Assembly (NCBI GenBank): GCA_036936605.1 | Contig: JAUPFV010000001.1 | Span: forward strand, 318,458,250 to 318,522,249 | DNA: 64,000 bases | Source of the DNA: Limnanthes douglasii subsp. nivea | Lineage: Eukaryota; Streptophyta; Magnoliopsida; Brassicales; Limnanthaceae | Reading direction: 5' to 3' | The notes under the pieces: generated by a model | What the model was told of the DNA's origin: nothing | Seen by the model: only the letters and a program-made list of their open reading frames with translations | The model's database searches: none | Shown: piece by piece, positions 23,741 to 35,257 of the stretch | Layout of the letters: each line of letters begins with the position of its first letter | Position numbering within the stretch: the stretch's first letter is position 1 | Position numbers and translations under genes: made by a program

Positions 23741-25761
23741 CTAAGCTTGAACCTTCGCGTCTCTCTTGTCACGAGCGATGAGCAACTGTTTATATACCTC
23801 TTTGTGCTCTTTCATGGCCTTATACGAGCGTTGCTTCGCCGAGCCATAGGCATTTTTAAATCGCGCCAACTTGGTTGTCATACCTCGAACTGAGCCAAAA
23901 AACAATGGATCGGGTTTCCACTCCTCCATCAATGTACAATCAACGGGAGACATCCGACAATAAGCGAGCGTATGTGAGTTATATTATATCTGCTTCAACA
24001 AACATAAACCTCCCAACTTATTACACAGGAGGCAACTACTTAAGAACATAAAATACATGATACAAAGGAAACACACACTCAAAATAATACCTTCATAGCC
24101 AACTCTAACTGCCATTGTAAAATCTTAGTCATTGGCATCGTGTCATAAAATGATAAGTCTGCACTATGACGGATTTGGTCGATAATCATATGGGAAGCCC
24201 TCGGCTCACCAGCTTTAGCGAAGAGACACCCTCGGGTACTTGGACTTCATCCCCCGTTCCACCACTTTATCCCTACGAGGGTAGGTTCTCAGGAACCACC
24301 ACATTAACCAAAGTCGAGCCCGACCCTAAACCATGAACAAAGTTATTCATCCATTGCACCACTATAGGGGGTATATCTTTCTTCATTTCCTTCCCCCATA
24401 TCTTTGGAAGGTCCCTTTGGATCCAACACCTTATTGCCCCCCTCATTCACCATCACTTTAGGATTGCTAATCGCGGGTTAACTTGATCTATGGACTAGGA
24501 GGCATTACTCTCATTAAGCTTACCATAAATATTCACCTCATCTACCAGCACCATCTTCCGTTCCGAAAATGGTACAACATTGATAACGATTTTTCTTTTA
24601 TTTTCCAGTGGACAATCGTCCACATCCTCCTCTTCCTCGCGAGGGAAATCAGTATCATTTGTCTCCTCCACGACGCTGGTCAATGCCCCTCTTGGACCTC
24701 GATTGTCCACCTCTTCACCTTTATCAGCACCATCTAGGGTAAAAGACAAACCACTTGTCTCCCAAGCCCTTCGCCCTTATGGCACCAATAGTCGGAGGCC
24801 AACAAAGCTCTCATCTTCATACCTCTTCTTCATAAGGTCACACAACCTCTCCAATATCTCTCTCTTTCTCTCATATTCCACCCATGATCACCATACTGTC
24901 CTTTGAAATCTGCAACTCATGAATCTGCCATAGCCCAAAATTCAAATAATTTATAGTACAAAAAAATTGTGCTGGCTCCACTCCCCATGTAGCATTCGTA
25001 GCTGCGGCTAGCTTCGCTAGAAGATTTACCAAGCCTTTGGTTCGGCCTTCTTTACACCACTCTTGATATTTCCATTCACATGTCAACAAACAACAAGATG
25101 ATTATAACTCACATTCTATTTAGACTTTAAAAATTACGCAACTACAACCCCCCTCCCCCTTACATTTTCCCTCTAACGTTTTTCTAATTGTAAATTAACC
25201 TTTACATTCTCATGCTCTCAATTTCCAGAAACATAAATAAACCTATGCTTCTAGTTATTATTTGAAGTGGGAAATTCAACTATATGCATTGCCTGATCAA
25301 TTACAGATAAGAGAATGGTGGTCGCGCTCGCTTCAATATTTCTACTGCTGTTAACAAGTCAGCTAGGCAAATAGGTATTCTAAAAATTTGAGAGCTCATC
25401 ACTATGCTTAATAACATTCTCCACCCATTCACCGTCAGCTGAGTTGGGCATATCCCGATAAAACTGGAAAATCCCGAATCAATGGGGGCGAAGGGAGGCG
25501 TAAACATCGGTTAAAGATAGTGGTGTATAGACATGTATCGCCTTCTTCAGTAGTATAAGGTTTATCTCCCACACGGGGTTCCCTAATCGTCACATCATCG
25601 GGCACACCATACCAAGCCCTAAATTCTTGTACAAAAACTTTAGTCAAATAACCATATTTGGGTGTAATTTTGTAAAAACATTCCTCCAGAAATTGGGCAC
25701 TCTCATACTCTGATTCAACAACTTCCACAACTTTCTTCCTCCCACCTTTATTGGGCGTCAT
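23741..25761 (-). pseudogene. Element X antisense ORF
   Basis: Starts MTPNKGGRKKVVEVVESE at 25761. The first 108 codons are open and read GVPDDVTIREPRVGDKPY. After a frameshift comes GICPTQLTVNGWRMLLSIV with ICLADLL, the block shared with the antisense ORF of B. Next are KYQEWCKEGRTKGLVNLLA and LNFGLWQIHELQIS (25089-24871), an acidic linker with FPREEEEDVDDCP (24749-24495), and MEEWKPDPLFFGS (23953-23741), which again has its counterpart in B. The C-terminal coiled coil seen in B is missing. Exon-like gaps between the blocks suggest introns. Confidence 0.65.
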
Positions 25762-26180
25762 GATTCAACCGACTGCAATTACCCAACAACGGTTATGAGA
25801 AATTGGCATTATCCTACTCAATGAGGGTTAAGTTTCAATGACAAGGTAGCCCTTCTACAATATAATATCAAACGACCATAGTCTCTTACACACTAGAATG
25901 ACATAATGCTCTACAACTAAAGGTACTGCATTATTCTAATAAAACCCATGACACAGCAGAGTACTCAAACAATCAAAGCATATTTGTAAACGAGTTCTTT
26001 TATTTCTCCTCGCCGACAAAGAGAACACGACTGCAACACCCAAAAAACAATAAACGCTGGTATCCAACAATACGAGAAGAACACTTCGTTTGTCTCCTTC
26101 TTCAAATAAATAAAAGGGCACCCGATATTTTCTTCACATCTACCAAAATTTCAAGATTTAACTGCTACACAATTACTCCA

Positions 26181-26196
26181 TGGACTAGGGGGAGTC
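26181..26196 (+). promoter_or_regulatory. Polypurine tract of element X
   Basis: GGACTAGGGGGAGTCC directly precedes the TGATGAGG start of the LTR. Confidence 0.55.
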
Positions 26197-26850
26197 CTGA
26201 TGAGGTCCTAGATATCCATAAAAGCAAAAACATATATGTGAAGAAAAGATTATGACTGGACTTCCTTAGCAAGAGCAAGTCAAGTGGTCTAACTAAGTTT
26301 GAAGTCGAGCAGACCATATATAAATAGGATAAAAAAGAGTAGATTAAAGGTGCGAGCTACACCAAAGCACGCTCGGATCAAAATGCGGATATATAGCAGA
26401 GGCACCACGAGAATACCTAAATCAAACAAAGAATAACCCAAGCAAGATCGAGTATAACTCTATAAGAAGATCGGGCGCGCTCGAGGGAGAGCATAACTCC
26501 TATAAGAAGACCGAGCGCGCGTAAGTAAAGCAAAAGACCGAGCGTGCATGGGTAAAGCAAAATAAACCAAAAAATAGCCAACATTATTAAGATTCAAATC
26601 ACATTAATTTAGTTAACCCACGAATACCATAACTCCTTTATAATGAGCACGAATTTAGGACCATTAAGAACATTTATGGTCTACGTACGAAATAAATGAG
26701 TCAACGTAAAAACTAATGTTGTAACTAGCCAAGAATTTATATATAATGATCTAGAGTAATATAATTGGATCATCTTCTTCTTCCTAAATCAAGAAAAGTT
26801 TACTAATTTGGCATATAAGTGTTAGGGTTTTCTTGTTAATAGTAGTAACA
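26197..26850 (+). repeat. 3' LTR of element X
   Basis: About 654 bp, from TGATGAGG to AGTAACA. It contains two partial copies of a TATAAGAAGA(T/C)CG(A/G)GCGCGC unit (26452-26520) and a third weaker one, giving an unusual local CG-rich patch. No partner LTR is present in the window. Confidence 0.5.
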
Positions 26851-27015
26851 AATTTTGTAAATATCACAACGATATCGGACATGATATAGCCGATTGTATT
26901 GCTTTGAAAAAGGAGGTGCAAAATCTGATTGCAAATGGTAAGTTGTTAGCCTTTGTTAAGGGGCAAAGAAATGCATCAAAGCTCTTGTTGCATCGACTTC
27001 GCAGGTGACGACTCT
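26851..27015 (+). pseudogene. Element C gag zinc knuckle (resumption of C after the nested block)
   Basis: The frame reads KFCKYHNDIGHDIADCIALK, a CX2-3H...HX4C-like knuckle as in F (CKYHEDTSHDTKDC). The tail NLIANGKLLAFVKGQ is the normal end of Tat gag. Its left neighbour is the LTR of X, with no gag core. Confidence 0.7.
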
Positions 27016-27037
27016 GAATTGACAGGCAGAAAATCTA

Positions 27038-27830
27038 ATGATTCGGGATTGTAAGATTCATGATTTTGATGTTGTATCAGAATATTTAGATACAGATCTA
27101 GATCAACTGATTCCGATGGCAGTGGATGAGCCAATAAAACAAGGTCAAGTTCGAAGTCTATGTGAATACTTTGAGTTATTGGAAATATTTGGAGGATACA
27201 CTATGGTTGGTAATACTGATAGCTCTAGAAAGAGGCATGCGGTGAGCTTGGCTACTCAAATAGAAGGAGGAATGTTTACTCATTTGTATGGCAAGAGAGA
27301 TATTCTTTTTATTCTTTTTTATGAAGATGATTTAAGAGGCACTGCAGGTCCTCATGAAGATGCGGTAGTTATTGGAGCAACAATAACTGATGTGGAAATT
27401 CGACGCGTGCTAATAGATATTGGAAGCTCTACAAATGTTTTTTTCAAATCAACATATGACAAAATGCGAAATTCACCTAGAATTTCCCTATCAGACCGTA
27501 CTATAATTGGATTCGTATGAGTGACGACTCAGGTAATTTAGGAATTTTAAGGGGAGGTATGCAGGTAAATGGGCCTTTTAAAAAGAAGGTTCGGGTTTTA
27601 TTCATGGTGGTGGATTATCCGACCAGCTATAATGCCATTTTTGGGAGATCCCAGCTTTCGAGGATGTGTGCAGTTGTATCTACAGTTCACCAGTGCTTGA
27701 AGTATGTCATCGGAGACCGTGTGGATGTTGTCCGAAGTGACCAGAAAATTTCTAAAGAGTGTTCTGCCATAGCTCTTTGGAGTCGAGGGTCAAGTGGTGG
27801 AGATAAAATGCCTAAATAGCAGTCAGGGGG
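27038..27830 (+). pseudogene. Element C protease
   Basis: The 160-codon stretch from 27038 ends in the protease: GPHEDAVVIGATITDVEIRR, then VLIDIGSSTNVFFKSTYDKM. The active-site D-T/S-G-S/A-S reads DIGSS, so the middle residue is Ile instead of Ser or Thr. A stop follows DRTIIGFV. The next frame (27517-27819) carries VRVLFMVVDYPTSYNAIFGR and TVHQCLKYV, the C-terminal protease flap and helix. A short linker follows before RT. Confidence 0.75.
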
Positions 27831-27959
27831 TTTGACCTCGGAAGAAGGGAAGGGGATTTATGATCCAAGGGAAACCCCGGGTTCTTAAACAGTAAGTGAA
27901 AATATAGAAGAGCATGTTATTCCTCATGGAAAAATCCTTCGAATAGGAACCTTACTGAC

Positions 27960-28870
27960 CCCAGCTTTACGTCAGTAGTTGTTAGAGTTTTTGTTTCATA
28001 ATTTGGGTGTTTTCGCTTGGAAAATAGAAGATGTGGTAGGAGTTCCGATCGAGGTAATATGTCATAGCCTAGCAATTCATCTGAAGGTTAAACCTGTTAT
28101 ACAACGTGCTTTCTCTTTTGAGAAAGCAACGACTATTGTTTCTGAGGTGGATCGTTTGTCAAGGGTCGGACATATAAGGGAGTCACAATATCCCTTATGG
28201 ACGCCAAATCTGGTGGTGGTTAAAAAGAAGAATGGGAAATGGAGGATGTGTGTTGATTTCACATATTTAAATCGTGTTTGTCCTAAAGATCCATTTCTAG
28301 TTCCTCGGACCAATTGATTGGTTCCACTTTTGGAAATAGAATTTTGTATTTTATGGATGCTTTTACAGGGTATAATCAAATTCAAATGGATCCAATGGAT
28401 CAAGAGAGCATCACCTTCATCACGAATCGAGACTTGCATTGTTATATAGTTATGCCTTTTGGGTTAAAAAAATTCTTGAGCAATATATCAGAGGTTAATG
28501 AATACAGTCTTCGTTTCTCAGATGAGAAGAAACATTGAGGTGTATATTGATGACATTTTAGTCAATAGTATTATAGATGAGGTGCATTTGGAAGATTTAA
28601 AAGAGACTTTTTTTTTTTAATTTAAGAGTTATTAGATTGAAGCTAAATCAGGAGAAGTGTACTTTTGGAGTTCGATTAGGAAAATTATTGGGGTATATCA
28701 TTAGTGAAAAAGGGATGGAATGATATTGCCTCAAAATGTCAAAGAAGTGCAGAGTTTAACATGAAGGTTAACTGCTCTTAACATATTCATTTCTAGATTT
28801 TCTGATAAATGTTTCCCTTTTTTCCAAGTGTTACGAAGACCAAACGAATTTAAGTGGACCATGAAATGTG
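27960..28870 (+). pseudogene. Element C reverse transcriptase
   Basis: The lead-in FLFHNLGVFAWKIEDVVGVP is followed by VVVKKKNGKWRMCVDFTYL, NRVCPKDPFLVPRTN and, after a stop, FMDAFTGYNQIQMDPMDQ and VMPFGLKK. The catalytic motif reads VYIDDILVNS near 28540-28570 in another frame, so YIDD is preserved. A poly-T tract at 28607-28620 breaks the thumb. About 28690-28740 is degenerate and some of the connection is lost. Confidence 0.8.
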
Positions 28871-29740
28871 AAGCAGTATTTTCAAGCATTAAGGAATTAT
28901 TGTCATCACCAGAGGTACCGTCCAAGCCTCGGATTGGAGAACAACTCTTCTTGTGTATTGCAGTATCAGATTTAGCAGTAAATGATGTTTTGATAACTGA
29001 AAATTTGGGAATTATGAAGCAACATTTTAGTAGCAACAGAGAAAAGGTATTTGAAGCTCAAAAGGTTGGCTTTGGATTTAGTGGTGGCTGCCAAGAAAAT
29101 GCACATTTATTTTCAGGCTCACATTTTTTAGGTTCAAACTTCATTCCCGCTGAAATATATTTTGTAACGCCCCGATATTTCTGGGATGATGACCTAAATG
29201 TCAGTGAAGCTGGGAGACTTTGATATCAAGTTGGCTCCTCTAATGGCTATCAAGGCCCAAACCTTAGCTGATTTTCTTGTTGAATTCCATTCAATTAGAT
29301 CAGACAAATAGATAAACAAGGAAGTTTTTCCAATGAGCTCAATGTGGATAGTTCAAAATGATGGAGGATCTAGAATTTTAGTATGCAGTGTAGATGTTCA
29401 ACTAACTGCCCTATATGGGGAGATTATGTTTCAAGCCATTAAATTTGGTTTTCATGCATCAAATAATAAATCTGGATATGAAGCTGCATTGGTTGGTTTA
29501 ATGCTCACGAGAATTTGTAGGTAAACTACAATTCGTTTATAAATAAATTCCCAATTATTAACGAATCAGGTGGCCGACATTTCCGAAGCTAAAAATGATC
29601 ACTTGATTTTGTACATTCGAGAGCTTCAAAATTTGATTCTTTTGTTTAACCTTGTTACTTTAGAGCATATTAGTCAAGGAGACAACACAGTTGCTGATTC
29701 TTTGGCAACCGTGGCTTATATAGAATAGTATATTTGGATT
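28871..29740 (+). pseudogene. Element C RNase H and second RNase H-like domain
   Basis: First domain: SLPEVPSKPRIGEQLFL-type lead-in and AVSDLAVNDVLITE. Later blocks are shifted (EKVFEAQKVGFGFSGGCQEN corresponds to the LEKLALALVVAARKM region). A second domain near 29440-29730 reads SNNKSGYEAALVGLMLTRIC and then, in another frame, GDNTVADSLATVAY. Several stops and frame changes are present. Confidence 0.65.
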
Positions 29741-29799
29741 TCATTACAGGAGAGTCTTTCGATTCTGACCCGATCAGAGCAGTAAAAATATGCAAAAGA

Positions 29800-31067
29800 A
29801 GTTTTTGTCATACCAGATATAATACGAAGTGATTGGAGGACTGATATCCTGAAATTCTTGTTAAAAGGAATGCTTCCTCAAGATGTGCACTTGGCTAAAA
29901 GGTTAAAGGGTAAAGCACATGGTTATATCGTGTTAGATTTAGTTTTATACAAGAATTCACTGATTAGGACATTATTATGTTGCTTGAATAACAAGAGTCA
30001 TATGAAATTTTATCAGAATTATATGATGGGGAGGGTTCAGCACATTGTGGGTTCAAGGCATTGACACGTGAAGTTTTGTTGGTAGGGTATCATTGGCCTT
30101 CGATTATGAACGAATGTAAGAGTTTAGTTCGAGGCAGTAATACTTGTCAACGATTCACCAATTCTATTCACAAACCTGCAGTACCGCTTATATCTATTAC
30201 CAAAGTCGTTCCTTTTGACATATAAAGAATAGATCTAGTCGGACCATTTCCCATAGCTTATGGAAGACGTTAGATGATTATTGTGGTAGTGGACTATTTT
30301 TCGAAATGGGCAGAGGCTGAACCATTATCTGGAACAAAAATCAAAGATGTTATTAAGTTCATTGTGAATATTATTTTTTTTCGTTTTGGGGTACCTCGAA
30401 GAATTACCCAAGATAACGGTCCTCAATTTAACAACAGAGAAATGGCTTCTTTTTGTGTTATGATGGGAATAATACAATGTTTTTCTACACCTTTTCATCC
30501 TCAAGCAAATAGTCAAGTAGAGGTGAAAAATAAATTTATTTTAGAAGGCCTAAAGAAGAATTTGACATGGGCTGCAGGAAAATGACATAACTATTTGCAA
30601 GAGGTGTTATGGGCTTATCAAACAACTCCTAGAGAGACCACTAAAGAACCTCCTTTTCCCTTGGTGTATGAAATGGATGTTGTTAGTCCTGTAGAATCTA
30701 CATTACCTTCTTATAGTATAGTTCAGTATTCCGAGGACCTGAATGACGAAGCGAAAAGAACAGATTTGGATTTAATTGAGGAAAAAAGAGTTAGAGCTCA
30801 TCTAAATATAATTCAATATCAGACTCTTATGAGGAGTAGATATAATTCTAAGGTAAGAAGGAGGGTTTTCGAAGTTGGTGATAAAGTTCTAAGGAAGGTA
30901 TTCCTCCATACTAGGAAAAGAGCCTCAATATGATGACCCCAAATTGGGAGGGTCCCTATATGGTTGTAGAAAGAATAAAGACGGGTTTTTATCGCCTTTG
31001 TGACGAGAAGGGTATGATACTTCAACATCCTTGGAATATACAACATCTAAAATTATATTATGAGTAA
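29800..31067 (+). pseudogene. Element C integrase
   Basis: The best-preserved block, 30274-30585, carries the catalytic core: VVVDYFSKWAEAEPL with the first Asp, ITQDNGPQFNNREM with the second Asp, and HPQANSQVEVKNKFILEGL with the Glu. All three catalytic residues are in place. Downstream are VLWAYQTTPRETTKEPPF, LVYEMDVVSPVESTLPS and VGDKVLRKVFLHTRK. After a frameshift come PNWEGPYMVVERIKT and WNIQHLKLYYE, ending at 31067. The zinc-binding domain upstream (about 30070-30200) is broken. Confidence 0.8.
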
Positions 31068-31320
31068 TTACTTCTTTGAAATATTTTTGAATAATTAGCA
31101 CATTATTTCCTACCCTGTTGGCCCAGTGAGGTTTTAATGAGGTGTTTTGTAAATATTCTATATTATCAATAGAACGATTTTTTGGCCAATCATTGTTTGA
31201 TTATAATTATTTAAATTATTTTGGTAACTAGTCAAAGAGTGATCATCTTTGAAGTTTACCATGAGTAATTATTCAGAAGTGTTGAATGTATATTAAACAC
31301 TTTTTGAAGAAACAACCATA

Positions 31321-31475
31321 TTCGAGGTGCTACATTATTTAAACACACTTTATTATTCGAAGTGCTATGTTCTTTAAACGCACTATATTATTCGAAGTGT
31401 TACGGCCATAAACGCACTATAATATTTGAAGTATTACGTCCTTTAAACGCACTATAATATTTCGAGGTACACATT
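31321..31475. repeat. Tandem repeat, 35-bp unit, just over four copies (element C)
   Basis: Units start at 31321, 31356, 31391, 31425 and 31461. Each has TTCGA(A/G)GT...TTTAAACGCACTATA. The array lies between the end of integrase and the antisense ORF. Confidence 0.85.
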
Positions 31476-31677
31476 ATAAAATTGTAAATATAGACATAAT
31501 GAAAGCATAAGAGAAACAAAGTAATTTTTCACTAATAATAATTTGATGGTACACAAAATCGAGTCATCCTATAACAGTTGGATGACGAGTACAAACAAAA
31601 GAAATTATAAAGAATAAAGTGAAGTTATTTATCCTCAGAGTTTTTTTGGAGGATTCCCCTTGTTCAGATGAAGTTTC

Positions 31678-34270
31678 TTATGATTCCTCTTCTTCGAATG
31701 AATAGCTAGGTATAGGATCAAAAGCTTCACTTAGGTGATATTTAATAAGAATCAGCTCCCATAAGTTTGAAAGGTCAGCTTTTGGAAATGAGGTATGAAT
31801 TTCACGAAGAAGGTTAACATTTTTTTGCTCTTCGGCATTTTGAATGACTGCTAGTAGATCCTTCCCACATTTGGTTTGCCACAACAAGTTTTTTCTCTTC
31901 CTTGAACTGAGTCTTAAGAGCATCAATATTCTCTACCAATTGTTTCTTTTCATCCTCATTTTTGTTTAGTGACTGGTGAAGAGTAGATTATCTTTGTTTC
32001 TTCTTAGATAATTCTTGATCATGTTTAGATTTGAGCTCGTCCATCTCATTTTTGTAAGAACTATTGAGCTCTTCTGTTTCTTTCTTATGCACAAATCTGA
32101 GATGGTTTTTGAGGTAAATGATTCCTCTGAGGAATTTTGATCTGGCAGCTTGGAATTCGTGAAATTGGTCCTCCACAAAGCCACCAAAGATTTCCCTCAT
32201 TTTCTTCTAAGCAGCAACAATTTTATTTTGATAATCCATTTCTTTCGCTATATTCTCCAAATGGCTTCGAGAAGATTCAACTTCTTGGCATAACTTTTGT
32301 GATGCAGCGCCAAGGTTGGTAAATGGTTGGAGACCGAGTGCAAAGTCTTCGGATGGCTCTGCACTCGCTCTCCAACCATTTACCAACCTTGGCGCTGCAT
32401 CACAAAAGTAATGCCAAGAAGTTGAATCTTCTCGAAGCCACTTGGAGAATATGGCAAAGGAAATGGATTATCAAAAGAAAATTGTTGGTCTTGAGAGCAA
32501 AGGGTAAACGGTAGCAAAAAGATCTCTGATTCAGTTAGCTCGGGAAGAACATGAGCATAATTTTCACCCTAGTTTTGTCGTTGGTCTTGAATCCTTTGGA
32601 CTTATGGGTCTTTGTCTCTGTCAAGCTCTTGAGATTGATCGATGTTGATGAAGGTATCAAGATCAAAATCATAATCTTCTCGGTTATCATCTGCTGCAGT
32701 ATCTCCTTGATTGTCTCCTTGATCATTATTTGCTTTAGTTTCTCTTTGTTGATCCTCCACCACAATGAATTCGTCAGTTTTAGAAGACAACACTTCTTGT
32801 GGGGTGTGTTCAGTTTTCTTTTTTTCCCTCTTTTGTGGTGGCGTATTGGATGTGCTCTTCTTTTTCTTCAAAGCAGCAGTAGTTTTTTTCTTTTTAGGGA
32901 AGGCTCAACCTCTTCTTCTTCTTCAATAATAGGAAGGTTTTTTTCTGTTGGCTTCCTCTCTTTTTTGGTTGCATCATCAGAACCTGCAAAGGGCTAGCAC
33001 CATATGTGCTAGCTATTTTTTTATTCTTTTTACCTTTCTTTTTTAAGGGAAGATGGCATGAATTCCTATTCTGAACTGGAAGAAGCACCTTAATCAGGTG
33101 CCACTAGTCTTTTCACAGCCATAATCGGGTTCGGAGAATCCATCGGATCTTCTGGGAAGTCAACACCCAGTGTGATTTTCCATAAGTGGTTGTTGAATGG
33201 AACCCATTGCGCCATTTTTGTTCTGCCCATGTTGCTAACTTGGCAAAATTTCTTTAGCATCTTTTTGGCGAATTTTATATCGTCTTGGAATTTCTGGGAT
33301 ACAATAACAAATAAGCCAAAGAGTAAAACAAGATAATTAAAACAACAGAAAAAATAGAAAGTAACTTACTGTTGCTCCTCTAGACGAGGTTGAGTTTTGA
33401 TGGGTTCGCCTCAGATATTTCTTTTCCATTTTCCCAGGCCCCTGAAACGAAGACAATTTTTTGCTTCCAAAACTTGTCAGTCTCGAGTAGGTCATTGACT
33501 ATCTTAAGATCATTGTCAAGTGTGAGATAGTAGTAGGGCAAGATATGACCCTTCAAAAGTTTGGTCAAGACAATGAAATCTCGGATGGAAAGAGTAATTT
33601 GAGCAAGCCTGGAGGCCATGATAAATGACAAAAGGATGAACCATTGGTTGGGAATGGCTTGCGTAGGATAGAGATCGAGGAGCTCGAAATATTTTACAAC
33701 CATTGGGTCTAATGGAAACCGAAGACCCCAATTGGTAATCTATGGGTATACCACCAACTCATCCTTTTTACAGTTAAGCGAAGTGTCTCCTTCTTTCGGA
33801 ATTCGAAACACAATGTTATCTGGCATTCCACATTATTATTTTTAAAGAGGCATTTTGAGACTCTCGATAATAAATATAAGGCACATCTTTTAGTGCCAAT
33901 ATATATACCCTGGATTGACTGACTTTATGTTTTCACCTATTGAATCATCTAGTTCTTCGGAGAGTTCAACATGAGCTTTATTTTTCCTTATTCTAGGTGG
34001 TTTTGTATTTGCAACACCCTTAACCATCTCATTATCAATTTCTTTCGAACCATCATCCTTTGAATCAGCTTCAATGATCGATTGGGTAGCTTTTAAACAA
34101 CTTCCTCCTCGGATGCCTCATCTATAAGTTGAGGTGGTTGGGGTTCGAGGTTTATTTTCTATTGGCAGTGCTTAAGGGATTTTGTTGAGACGTTGTAGTT
34201 GTCTCAACAACTTCCCTCAGGGGAGGAGAATAGGATGTTAAATTCGAAGTATGGTCAGCGTCGTCTCCCA
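31678..34270 (-). pseudogene. Element C antisense ORF
   Basis: Starts MGDDADHTSNLTSYSPP at 34270. The conserved core (33703-33380) reads LDLYPTQAIPNQWFILLSF, FIMASRLAQITLSIRDF and ETDKFWKQKIVFVSGAWE. This aligns with ICPTQ...NGWR...FVSGNWE in B. A Lys- and Asp-rich linker (32871-32602) and a coiled coil (32200-31988) follow. The acidic end SYSFEEEES stops at 31678. The coiled-coil part is disrupted by an inverted duplication at 32215-32487. The region lies between pol and the 3' LTR, antisense to the element. Confidence 0.7.
32215..32487. repeat. Foldback: 128-bp inverted repeat with 17-bp loop
   Basis: The left arm (32215-32342) and right arm (32360-32487) are reverse complements with seven mismatches in 128 positions and no gaps. 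The 17-bp spacer is 32343-32359. The left arm is in the normal orientation for the antisense ORF (coding FTNLGAASQKL and LENIAKEMDYQ on the minus strand). The right arm carries the same coding sequence on the plus strand and continues past the arm with LAREEHEH-like coding up to about 32560. This indicates an inverted duplication of part of the ORF. An RNA through it would form a long, nearly perfect hairpin. Confidence 0.9.
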
Positions 34271-35240
34271 TAGCGATGAATGTTTTTCTTTTAAGGTTTT
34301 GAGGAAGAACTTTTGAATGAATTGAAGGGGCTTCCTTGCGCAGTTATCGAATGGATTCAAAACTAAGTGGAGAAGGATTTTCTTCTGAATCATTGAAATA
34401 TATGGGGTTGGGGTTACTTTGCGTTTGATTCGAGGAGTTAAATTTGCATAAGGGATTCGAGGCAGTGATATAGTTAGAGACGGTGAGATTTGAGGCGTGT
34501 TTGGGGTTTGAATTTTTTACGGTTGAATTTATTTTGGAAGAGATGAATTTGATAAGGCATGAGGAGTTCGGTTTGGGTCAAAGTTACCGTAATATATCGT
34601 CTTTGTGGCAAATCAGGTAGTGTTGCTTATTAATCCAGTTGCTCTGTATTCATATGCCCTTGCACTTAAGCAGAAGTAGTCGTATGTTCCGGAATGAGGT
34701 TCTCTGGCTTTCTCATACACAGACTTAAAGGGTGGGAGGTGGATTTGTGTTTTTCGGCGAAGGTAGCTTAAAAATTAAAGACTCATATGAAGGTAGCCAC
34801 GAAATTTCAAGAACAAGTAAACTCTCTCTCTCTCTCTAAAAATGTTTTGTGAAGCGAAATGAGGTGCAAAAAAGTATTTACATGAAAAGCTAAGGGAGAG
34901 GGAAGTGGAAAAGGTGGAGAAGGTAACTGGGTAGAATTCCAAACAGTTGCGTATAGAAGAATTTGGCACCTGCTATATGATAGGCCTAGTGGCAGACCTA
35001 GTGCCTAGGTCATCATCACCTATTCGATTTATACTTCGAACATTTATGACCGTTAGAAGAAATCGTCTCCATGTGAAAACGTCTGAAGCGTTGATAAAAA
35101 TTTGCATAAAATTCGAGGATAAAATCTTGCCAAAATATTAGGACAATAAATTTGAAGCAGTTCGAGTTTTGGCTAAAGGGATTTTTCCTTGCTTCTAATT
35201 ATCTTCGATGACAGTTAGTTCTTATTCATAGGTTTTCATA
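34271..35240. other. Spacer between element C antisense ORF and its 3' LTR
   Basis: No coding domain is recognised. It includes a CT/GA microsatellite of about 20 bases near 34822-34838. By position this is the promoter/5' leader side of the antisense ORF. Confidence 0.5.
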
Positions 35241-35242
35241 AG

Positions 35243-35257
35243 AACTAAGGGGGTTAC
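35243..35257 (+). promoter_or_regulatory. Polypurine tract of element C
   Basis: AACTAAGGGGGTTAC immediately precedes the TGATAA start of the 3' LTR. Confidence 0.6.

Larger units (their letters stand above)
23741..26850 (+). mobile_element. Element X: orphan 3' remnant of another Tat-type element
   Basis: Only an antisense ORF, a polypurine tract and a 3' LTR remain. The LTR does not resemble the F 5' LTR, so X is not the missing end of F. Its antisense ORF is of the B kind rather than of the adjacent F kind. It ends exactly where the gag knuckle of element C resumes (26851). The LTR begins TGATGAGG and the 3' edge is AGTAACA. Confidence 0.55.

Noticed and set aside
5440..26850. The LTR at 26197-26850 as the 3' partner of the F 5' LTR at about 5440-5860
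   Set aside because: The two sequences share no extended blocks and differ in length and composition. LTR pairs start identical, so decay alone cannot explain this.
26851..31067. Endogenous pararetrovirus
   Set aside because: There is an integrase with D-D-E motifs and flanking LTRs, and no movement-protein or coat-protein domain. It is a Ty3/gypsy element.
31321..31475. CRISPR-like array
   Set aside because: The 35-bp units are directly adjacent without unique spacers, and the context is a plant retrotransposon. It is a simple tandem repeat, as are 21720-21985 and 50116-50306.
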